Source: CAZWMK01 sp964635065
GTDB lineage: Bacteria; Pseudomonadota; Alphaproteobacteria; Sphingomonadales; Sphingomonadaceae
DNA: 15,226 nt
Assembly (NCBI GenBank): GCA_964635065.1
Contig: CAZWMK010000053.1
Location: forward strand, 1 to 15,226
Reading direction: 5' to 3'
Below are positions 13,833 through 15,226 of the stretch, in pieces (the first letter of the stretch is position 1; each line of letters opens with the position of its first letter). The notes beneath the pieces are model-generated. The model did no database searches, had not been told where the DNA came from, and saw only the letters and a program-made list of their open reading frames with translations. Both the position numbers and the translations under genes were made by a program.

Positions 13833-15226
13833 ATGGCCAAGATCATTCGCCTGACAGCCAAGAACGGCACGATCAAGGAAGTACCCTTTGGTGCCAAGAT
13901 CAAGCTGGATCCGCAGTTTGTCGGCGCCAAAGTCGAGGTCGTCGACCTCAAAACCGGCGTTTTGATCTCCTCTGCAAAGTCCCGCGTTGAAGGGAAGGAC
14001 ATTATTCTCTCTGTCGTCGAAGAGGGCGAACTGCAGGAAGCGCACCTCGTAATCGACGATGGCTCTGGCGAAGTCGTCAGCAGCGACACCAGTTCGCAGG
14101 CCGCAGTGTCTGAAGCCAGCGGCAGTGCTTCCTCCAATGGAGTGGCGGCCCCGACGGTCGCCCAGACCGGCAGTGCTGACGGCATGTCGGGCAGCACTCT
14201 TGCTCTGGGGCTTCTCGGTCTGGGTGCACTTGGCGGTGTGGCGGCTGCAGCTGGCGGCGGTGGTGGCAAAAGCGACGATCAGGCCCCACGGGACACAACC
14301 CCACCGACGGCGACGATCACGCTTTCCGACACAGCGCTGACGGCTGGTGAGACGGCCACGGTGACGGTCACATTCAGCGAGGCTGTTGCCGATTTCACTC
14401 TTGCCGACCTTATTGCCCAGTCAGGTGAACTGAGTGACCTTGCGACATCCGACGGTGGCGTGACATGGACTGCGAAGTTTACGCCTGCAGAGGCCGAGAC
14501 TGCCGCCGAGAATCTCATCAGTTTGGGTACGGCGTATGCCGATAAAGCCGGTAATGCAGGTCAGGCTGCATCCAGCCCGCTCTACAGTGTCAATACCGTT
14601 ACTTTCAATGTTACGGAGCAGGCGCCGGCCGCCCCTGGTGAAAAGCCGGTTGTTACGCTTGAAGGCAATGCCACGGGTGAAGTGACGATCACGTTGAATG
14701 CGGCTAATGAAGCTGTTTTCAGTCGTGCTGGTGTGGAAGCTGTCAATACGGTTGCCCAGTTTTCAGAGGCAATTCTTGATGTTCCCGTTGGCAGCACGAT
14801 CAGACTTGTGATCGACGGTGCATCGGCGAATGATAGCTTTACCATTAATGCCCCGAATGCGGCGGCATTGATTTTTACAGGCGATGCGGGCTCGTCGTCG
14901 GACACGCTCAGCTTGGTTATCGAAAGTCTGTCGGATCAACCCGAACTGCGTACTCTGACACTCGATACGTCAGCTTTGTCGGGTGTCGAAGCCATCAAAT
15001 TCATATTCCCTGAAGATGAACGCGACGTTGTCAAAATCAGTGCGGATAGCAAGCTGAATGGCTTCAGCCAGATTGAAGTCGTCAAAGGCGGCGTCGACCT
15101 GACCGCTGTCGATATCGCATCCGGTACGGAATTCATCGTCAACTCGACGCTGATTCTGACGCTCGATCAGTTCAAGGCGATGACGTCAGTCGTCAGCGTG
15201 ACTGGTCTTGGCAAGCTGACGATTAA
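13833..15226 (+). CDS. BapA-type type I secreted adhesin, N-terminal part (runs off the window)
   Basis: At least 464 residues with no stop before the edge. Residues 1-80 (MAKIIRLTAKNGTIKEVPFG..., KVEVVDLKTG, GKDIILSVVEEGEL, HLVIDDGSGEVV) match the prefix domain of BapA/Bap/LapF-type biofilm adhesins. A Ser/Ala-rich linker follows, then a hydrophobic glycine-rich stretch (about 121-145), which may hold the protein in the secretion duct. Residues about 155-253 form a bacterial Ig-like domain (TPPTATITLSDTALTAGE..., SGELSDLATSDGGVTWTAKFTP, YADKAGNAG). Residues 270-464 are acidic, beta-rich and unassigned. There is no N-terminal signal peptide, as expected for a C-terminal type I signal that would lie beyond the window. 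Its place right after tolC, ABC and hlyD genes marks it as the exported substrate. Confidence 0.88.
   Translation, partial: MAKIIRLTAKNGTIKEVPFGAKIKLDPQFVGAKVEVVDLKTGVLISSAKSRVEGKDIILSVVEEGELQEAHLVIDDGSGEVVSSDTSSQAAVSEASGSASSNGVAAPTVAQTGSADGMSGSTLALGLLGLGALGGVAAAAGGGGGKSDDQAPRDTTPPTATITLSDTALTAGETATVTVTFSEAVADFTLADLIAQSGELSDLATSDGGVTWTAKFTPAEAETAAENLISLGTAYADKAGNAGQAASSPLYSVNTVTFNVTEQAPAAPGEKPVVTLEGNATGEVTITLNAANEAVFSRAGVEAVNTVAQFSEAILDVPVGSTIRLVIDGASANDSFTINAPNAAALIFTGDAGSSSDTLSLVIESLSDQPELRTLTLDTSALSGVEAIKFIFPEDERDVVKISADSKLNGFSQIEVVKGGVDLTAVDIASGTEFIVNSTLILTLDQFKAMTSVVSVTGLGKLTI
14244..14255 (+). other. Possible LapG-type cleavage motif AAAG in the adhesin
   Basis: Residues 138-141 read A-A-A-G, fitting the [T/A/P]AAG pattern at which the periplasmic protease LapG releases LapA-type adhesins. 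It lies at the end of the hydrophobic/glycine-rich linker, before the Ig-like domain. Alanine/glycine-rich linkers produce this motif by chance, and no lapG or lapD gene is in the window. Confidence 0.2.

Noticed and set aside
12987..14045. Minus-strand open frame of 352 codons
   Set aside because: It is antisense to the HlyD-type adaptor and the adhesin start, both with clear family motifs; its sequence resembles no family.

Overview
The window looks like chromosomal DNA of an alphaproteobacterium, most likely a sphingomonad (Sphingobium, Novosphingobium, Sphingopyxis or a relative). The coding sequence appears GC-rich. It carries a TonB-dependent receptor with an EIVVTAQKR start to the mature protein, an IS5-family element, a phage-type ParB/methyltransferase remnant, and a type I secretion operon with a BapA-prefix adhesin. 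The genus assignment is inference; no rRNA or other marker gene is present.

Left part (1-5276, minus strand). Four genes run in the same direction with short gaps or overlaps: class III aminotransferase (5276-3888), LuxR-type regulator with a LysR-like segment in its N-terminal half (3866-2667), alanine racemase (2578-1412) and a DadA-type D-amino acid dehydrogenase (1415-165, ATGA overlap with the racemase). The set could form an alanine cycle. The aminotransferase would move an amino group from an unknown amine to pyruvate, the racemase would convert L-Ala to D-Ala, and DadA would oxidise D-Ala back to pyruvate plus ammonia, passing electrons to the respiratory chain. The first codons of a further minus-strand gene probably lie at 70-1.

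Middle (5277-7834). A 275-bp divergent control region holds a 9-bp inverted repeat with half-sites 32 bp apart. It separates the amine operon from a complete TonB-dependent outer-membrane receptor on the plus strand. The receptor is a candidate importer of the substrate handled by the operon, and it has an EF-hand-like loop next to a cysteine pair.

Boundary (7835-9263). An IS5-family (IS427-like) element with a two-frame transposase keeps its left end but has lost its right end. It runs directly into the 5' stub of a ParB-like/DNA methyltransferase gene on the opposite strand. About 470 bp of gene-poor sequence follows, with a triple GCATCCCGC repeat, a 16-bp perfect palindrome and an AT-rich inverted repeat.

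Right part (9264-15226, plus strand). A tightly packed type I secretion operon encodes a TolC-like outer-membrane factor, a LapB-like ABC exporter with a degenerate peptidase-like N-terminus, and an HlyD/LapC-like adaptor. The start of a large BapA-type adhesin follows: prefix domain, hydrophobic/glycine-rich linker and an Ig-like domain. The adhesin continues past the window end. This operon most likely exports and anchors a biofilm adhesin.
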